Shown here piece by piece: positions 59,801-64,000 of a DNA stretch of 64,000 nucleotides. Source of the DNA: Dryas octopetala (lineage: Eukaryota > Streptophyta > Magnoliopsida > Rosales > Rosaceae); the NCBI GenBank assembly GCA_963921425.1, contig OY992832.1, forward strand, positions 29,849,489-29,913,488, written 5' to 3'. The notes beneath the pieces are model-generated. The model did not search any database and was not told the origin of the DNA. It was given only the letters and a program-made list of their open reading frames with translations. Within the stretch, counting starts at the first letter, position 1. Every line of letters begins with the position of its first letter. The position numbers and the translations under genes are program-made.

Positions 59801-62800
59801 GAAGGCGCTGTATGGATTGTAGCAGTCGCCGAGGGCTTGGTTTGGCAGGTTGAGCTATTCCATGAAGGCATATGGCTTTAAGCAAGCCTTGGCAGATCAC
59901 ACACTGTTCTATAAACGGGATGGTGATGATATTACTTTGCTTATTGTCTATGTCGATGACATGATTATTACTGGTAGTAATATAAGAAAAATAGAGAAGC
60001 TTCAGAGTTATTTGGCCAAAGAATTTGAAATGAAGGATTGAGAGTTTTAAAATACTTCTTGGGCATTGAAGTGTCAAGGTCTAAGCAAGAAATTTTCCTC
60101 TCCAAACAGAAGTATATATTAGATCTTTTGGCTGAAACTGGTAACTGTGCCTGTGAACCTGTGGATACTCTTATCGAGGTGAACCTGTGGATACTCTTAT
60201 CGAGGTGAACCATGGTCTGACTATCTATCCTGATCAGGTTCCAACAAATAAGAAGAGGTATCAAAGGCTAGTGGGGAAGCTGATCTATCTAGCTCATACT
60301 AGGCCTGACATATCATATGCAGTCAGTGTGGTGAGTCAATTCATGCATAATCCGAGCAATTGACACATGGATGCAGTGAATCGTATTTTAGCTTATCTGA
60401 AGTCTTCTCCAGGCAAAGGTATTATGTTCTCCAAGCATGGACACTTAGATATTGTGGGATACACTGACTCTGACTTTGCTGGATCCAGATTGGATAGAAA
60501 GTCTACTTCAAGGTATGTGTCATTTGTTGGAGGCAATTTGGTGACTTTGAGGAGTAAGAAACATAATGTAGTATCTTTGTCTAGTGCAGAAGCCGAATAC
60601 CGTGCTCTTCACTATGCAACTACGAAGGTTACTTGGCTCAAAATCCTCTTAGGTGAACCTGGATATGGTCCTCAGAAACCGATAGTGCTCTTTTGTGATA
60701 ACACGGCGGCTATTGAGATTGCTAATAATCCAGCATAGCACGATCGAACCAAACACGTTGAACTTGACAGGAACTACATCTAGTGATAGAGGTTCCTTAT
60801 ATTAGGAGTGTGGATCAGTTGGCTGATATGATGACTCATGCTGTTACTAGTGGCTCTTTCCATACATCGCTATCTAAGTTAGGCATGTTCGATATCTATG
60901 CACCAACTTGAGGGGGAGAGTTAGCGTGTATATAGGTTTTCCTTATTTAGCTAGGAGTTAATGTCATAGCTGTATAGTTGACTTACCCTATTTGGTCTTT
61001 GTACTCTTGTATAAATATACCTTGATATATGAAATTAAATCATTCAGCCATATTCTAATTACATGCATATTTATATAGAGCAATTCTCCTATCTGGACAT
61101 CTGGATTTATGTTACTTTGGAGTCTGGACCTCTACTTTTGAATTCTTTTTCTTTTATTCAGTTATTGATGTTATGCAAGGCAAACTTTCTGTTAATTGTC
61201 ATGGGTTGAAATACAAGTAAAGGGTATAAAACTAAAAAACATTGAACGTTTAGATTCCCAATCCACTGTCTGAAACAAAAAGGTCAAAGTTCAAAAATGT
61301 AACAAATTGTTGAAGATTTCTGACTTCCTATGCACTGTCATTATGGCAGGTTGATTTCTTTTGATGATATATGACAGGTTGATTTAGTCGCCGACCTCAA
61401 AAAAAAAAAAAGACAATTGAAAAGAAAAGGTCTGGACTTTAAAAAAAATTGGACAATAGGGTAGGAGAACTCCTGTAATTAAAGGTAAAAGATATATATA
61501 AAATATATATATATATAGAGAGAGAGAGAGATGAAGCATAATGTTAGAGGATAGTCATATTTTAGCACATAACAGCTTTCAGGTACAACCTGTTCTGCAC
61601 ACAAACCATGGAGAAGCTACATACCTGGTAATCATGGGAATTTTGATGTCTCCGTGGGCCTGAAATGTAAAGAATGATACTTTAATTGAGATAAAATTAG
61701 TTAAATCTCAAACATATAGTATATAAGTGGGAACAGAATTAATGCGAAATGACATTAGAGCAAAAAACATCCAAATGGAAAATAACATAGAAGCCACAAC
61801 ATCCATTTTAGTCAAACAAAGCAGAAAAATTCCTGTACACAGTCCTTAAAAGATTAAATTTGCAATACCATAAACTATTAAAAGGTAACTAGGTTGCATC
61901 AGTAAAGTTCAATCAATATTGTCCATGTTGCCAATAAATAAAAGGGTTAATTTGGCATGCCATACTCTTTGAAGTTGTACTTTTAGGTTTTCAGCAAACT
62001 AGTATTTAAGCAACAGGGGGGGTCCCATGGTGACCATATGAAGTGATCAGGTAGCTCCAGATTACATTAAAAAGAATTGAAATGTAAAAGAGCTAGAAGA
62101 ACAACATAACAGTTCTTTTTCCCAAGAGGGATGAGTACAACATTATAACAGTGGGCCTATCATTAAAATAATGGGACCGATGATGCGTACCCTTCCAATT
62201 TAATGTTAGTAAAGCACCAGTTCATCAATGCCCCTTTGGACAAAAGGTTTAATTAGAGTAGTTCCTTCTTTGCATAGGAAAAATCCCTACCATGTTGACG
62301 CAGTTATTCCTAAAGTAATCTTTTCTCTGTTCTTTCCTAGGTCATTTATAACTTTGTTGAAGTCCCACTTTTATTCTATCTCCTGATTAAAAACCCCAAG
62401 CCCCTGATATATTCATTCTGTTTAAAACATTACATTTTATAAGCTGACCACAATAAAATAGATACCTGAAGAGTGAAGGCCCGTGCAATAAACTGAAATC
62501 ATGTTGAGACCACATGGTCCAATTAGTAAATTTGGTGTTATAACTGAGAGTTTGGTAAAATATTTTTCTCATTGATAATGAATGTTCGTAATCTGATCTG
62601 TTGGTCAGAGAATGTTAATACTATGTGATTAGGGAAGGAAAAATTTCAAGGAGGCTGAGCCAATCATTTTAGTGGGCACCTATAAGTTTACAGGATTTGG
62701 CTATAAACTGATAGATAATTGAGAAACTGTACAGGACACATGGTAGCAGTATCCAATTATTAGCCTGCATCCATATGATCAAGTTATTGCAATGCTCTAT

Positions 62801-63614
62801 TTCTGAGAAAGTTTAATTATACAAGGACAGAACGGATTAAATTTTATTGTACTATAAAAGCAATGTATATGGGCTGACCTAGAATGCAAACCCAAAATAG
62901 CCAGAAAAGGTGACTACCAAAAGCCTACATGCATGAATTTGACACATACTCATCTATGAAGTAATATCCCTTGAACTCCAATACCCAAAAATATGAAAAA
63001 TAACAAAAACTTTGTAAAAATCAAGCACCAGATTCTTTATCTTCTCCTTTTCAATGGGTATAATATATTTTATATTAATCCAAAAATAACCACTGGGATT
63101 AGGTAAACTCTATGTTACTGGTCCCCAGTCCTCAGAGGCCCTGTAATGTTTTAATCATCAAATAGAGAATATAAGACTATCTACCCTTAGAAACTTTACC
63201 ACCACTGAACATACATAGTCACTAATTCATTGTTTCATTTTCTATATCATATTTTTACCAGTCCCTAGGGCCTCATAAATAAAAGAGAAAACTGCAGAGT
63301 ATAACCATAAAACTTATCACCACCTGGAACCCCATCCCCCACCCAAAAAAGAAAAACACTTAGAGCTTACATTCTATGGGGTTGTCTCGTGTAGAAGTGT
63401 TTGCATTTCCTTCCCATTCTGAATTCACTGCCACATTCTGTTCGTTAGCCATTGTTGAAGAGCTCTGCAACAGCCTTCTTTGTTCACCACTTCTTGGATC
63501 AGGATCATTCAACTCATAAGCATGACCAAAACCATGATCATAATATGAAGTATTCCCAGGTTCAGATAACCCAAACTTGTAATAATTCGAATTCATTGAT
63601 GGGTAAGCACTCTC
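52396..63614 (-). CDS. RING-H2 E3 ubiquitin ligase, BIG BROTHER-like (3' six exons, with a frameshift)
   Basis: Transfers ubiquitin to target proteins; BIG BROTHER relatives limit organ size. Minus-strand exons: 63614-63371, 61659-61625, 55657-55613, 54031-53903, 52713-52605, 52452-52396. They encode an N-terminal part with [10 protein letters not shown], then [12 protein letters not shown], then [15 protein letters not shown], then [10 protein letters not shown] and [13 protein letters not shown], then the [25 protein letters not shown] and ACPICYTEV, giving all eight C3H2C3 ligands. Earlier exons lie beyond the window. Oddities: an extra base in exon 54031-53903 (GAGTTTCC at about 53997-54004, plus strand) breaks frame; the last intron has a GC donor; a copia element lies in intron 55658-61624; a foldback element lies in intron 54032-55612. 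It is either a pseudogenising allele or a sequence error. Confidence 0.85.
52453..52604 (-). other. GC-AG intron of the RING E3 gene
   Basis: Between exon end AACAAG and exon start GCTTGCCC, the intron reads GCAAGC... to ...CAG on the minus strand. No GT donor gives the conserved INKACPIC join. AG|GCAAG fits the known minor GC donor consensus. Confidence 0.8.
53809..53857. repeat. GA microsatellite in the RING E3 gene
   Basis: A GA run of about 49 bp in the intron just downstream, in gene sense, of exon 54031-53903. Confidence 0.95.
54327..54916. mobile_element. Mutator-like foldback element, 590 bp, with filler DNA
   Basis: Relative of 47206-47757. The ends are GAGGAAAT and, inverted, GAGGAAATTACAGATT. 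A perfect 9-bp duplication ATGAATTAA flanks it at 54318-54326 and 54917-54925. Its left arm is interrupted after GAGGAAAT by about 45 bp copied from the adjacent host DNA (CGCTCAAAATAAAATGACAT). It lies in an intron of the RING E3 gene. Confidence 0.75.
55960..56101 (+). repeat. 5' LTR of copia 2
   Basis: 142 bp, AGTTAG...CTAATT, containing the TATA-like GTATAAATATACC near 56050-56062. It abuts the primer site. Confidence 0.9.
56102..56115 (+). other. Primer-binding site of copia 2
   Basis: TGGTATCAGAGCCC, complementary to the 3' end of initiator methionine tRNA. Confidence 0.9.
56547..60780 (+). pseudogene. Copia 2 gag-pol polyprotein, broken
   Basis: Gag-like sequence reads from about 56547. 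No ATG is in frame upstream before a TGA at 56502, so the start is lost or shifted. The zinc knuckle [14 protein letters not shown] is intact. Protease keeps DSGATDYM. Integrase parts are [23 protein letters not shown] and [12 protein letters not shown], spread over three frames. Reverse transcriptase has [16 protein letters not shown] and YVDDM. RNase H has TDSDFAGS and [10 protein letters not shown]. Lesions: TGA at 57342-57344, TAG at 57387-57389, TGA at 57435-57437, frame changes near 57640-57690, 58130-58150 and 58340-58370, an extra A near 59705, TAG near 59821, and a short tandem duplication near 60155-60207. A 78-bp duplication (59008 and 59086) lengthens the integrase C-terminal region in frame. 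Confidence 0.9.
60919..61060 (+). repeat. 3' LTR of copia 2
   Basis: 142 bp, same ends as the 5' LTR, with six differences. It is preceded by the polypurine tract at about 60908-60918. Confidence 0.9.
61660..63370 (-). other. Intron of the RING E3 gene, nothing else recognised
   Basis: A 1,711-bp intron with a GT donor (complement of 63369-63370) and an AG acceptor (complement of 61660-61661). No transposon or RNA gene is recognised inside. Confidence 0.6.
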
Positions 63615-64000
63615 CTACATATGCCAGAAGTAAAAATCTTACTTTACATTGAATAAAAATGTAATATTTGCAGTGATTACCACTTACAGCAAGAAATTGA
63701 AAAAAAAATATACACTGATAGTACCATACAGGAAAACACTCTAATGTTCAAGATTTGCATATTAACAGTAGAAAAGTAAACAATATGAACTCATTACTTT
63801 TTTTTTTTTTGGTCGGAAGAACTCATTACTTATGAGCAATCGTTCCGTAGAAATCCATAAAATCACTCTTTTTCAATGAAGTAATGCAATCCTACAAATC
63901 TACATTTGGGAAACATAATAACACGCAAGGAATGACATTTATTGATTCATACCACATATTAGTATATTTTGAATCAGATTTCTGTTGAATGCATAAAAAC
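63615..64000 (-). other. Upstream intron of the RING E3 gene, running off the window
   Basis: A TAG acceptor (complement of 63615-63616) borders the first visible exon. The rest has no recognisable exon, so the N-terminal exons probably lie beyond 64000. Confidence 0.5.

Larger units (their letters stand above)
55960..61060 (+). mobile_element. Ty1/copia retrotransposon 2, antisense in an intron of the RING E3 gene
   Basis: The element is 5,101 bp with 142-bp LTRs at 55960-56101 and 60919-61060, flanked by a perfect 5-bp duplication ACATG (55955-55959 and 61061-61065). The primer site TGGTATCAGAGCCC starts at 56102 and a purine tract GAGGGGGAG precedes the right LTR. The LTRs begin AGTTAG and end CTAATT, not TG...CA. 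They differ at 6 of 142 positions by my alignment. It lies opposite to the host gene, between exons 61659-61625 and 55657-55613. Confidence 0.93.

Overview
This is nuclear DNA of a dicot plant. The evidence is many GT-AG introns, a plant-type xanthine dehydrogenase, two classical extensins, a BIG BROTHER-type RING ubiquitin ligase, and dense plant transposons (Ty1/copia, Ty3/gypsy, hAT, Mutator-like foldback elements, LINE scraps). Base composition is AT-rich between genes. The species cannot be fixed from the sequence alone; the repeat load would suit a woody eudicot, but that is inference.

Layout. 1-6.8 kb: wreckage of gypsy-type retroelements. It holds a minus-strand two-exon transposon gene broken by one stop codon, three related LTRs in mixed orientation, and a gag fragment. 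7.4-10.0 kb: a Mutator-like long-TIR element with a second foldback element nested in it, both with perfect 9-bp target duplications. 10.4-25.8 kb (+): a complete 14-exon xanthine dehydrogenase gene (1,368 aa) whose introns carry MITEs, LINE scraps, a 118-bp tandem duplication and microsatellites. 25.8-29.3 kb: intergenic DNA with a MITE and a 42-bp minisatellite. 29.4-31.3 kb (+): a 615-aa extensin. 32.7-37.4 kb (+): a copia element with perfect 5-bp target duplications but a decayed polyprotein. 38.3-38.7 kb: a foldback MITE. 39.4-45.0 kb: a large hAT transposon with an uninterrupted transposase. 47.2-47.8 kb: a Mutator-like foldback element. 48.0-49.1 kb (+): a second extensin, cut short by a stop codon 26 residues before the expected C-terminus. 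50.2-50.6 kb: a foldback MITE. 52.4-63.6 kb (-): six 3' exons of the RING E3 ligase gene, with a copia element (56.0-61.1 kb) antisense in one intron, a foldback element in another, one GC-AG intron and a single-base frameshift.

How the genes relate. The host genes act separately: purine catabolism (XDH), cell-wall assembly (extensins) and ubiquitin-dependent control of growth (RING E3). The two extensins look like an old local duplication, because remnants of the same upstream sequence survive before each of them; transposons have since pushed them apart. I found no RNA genes, CRISPR arrays or bacterial-type systems, and no convincing undescribed biochemical system. The less ordinary material is in the transposons: nested foldbacks, different elements sharing one core, templated filler DNA, a copia with non-TG/CA ends, and a possibly coding-competent hAT. 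Three host-gene irregularities also stand out: the extensin stop, the E3 frameshift and the GC-AG intron.
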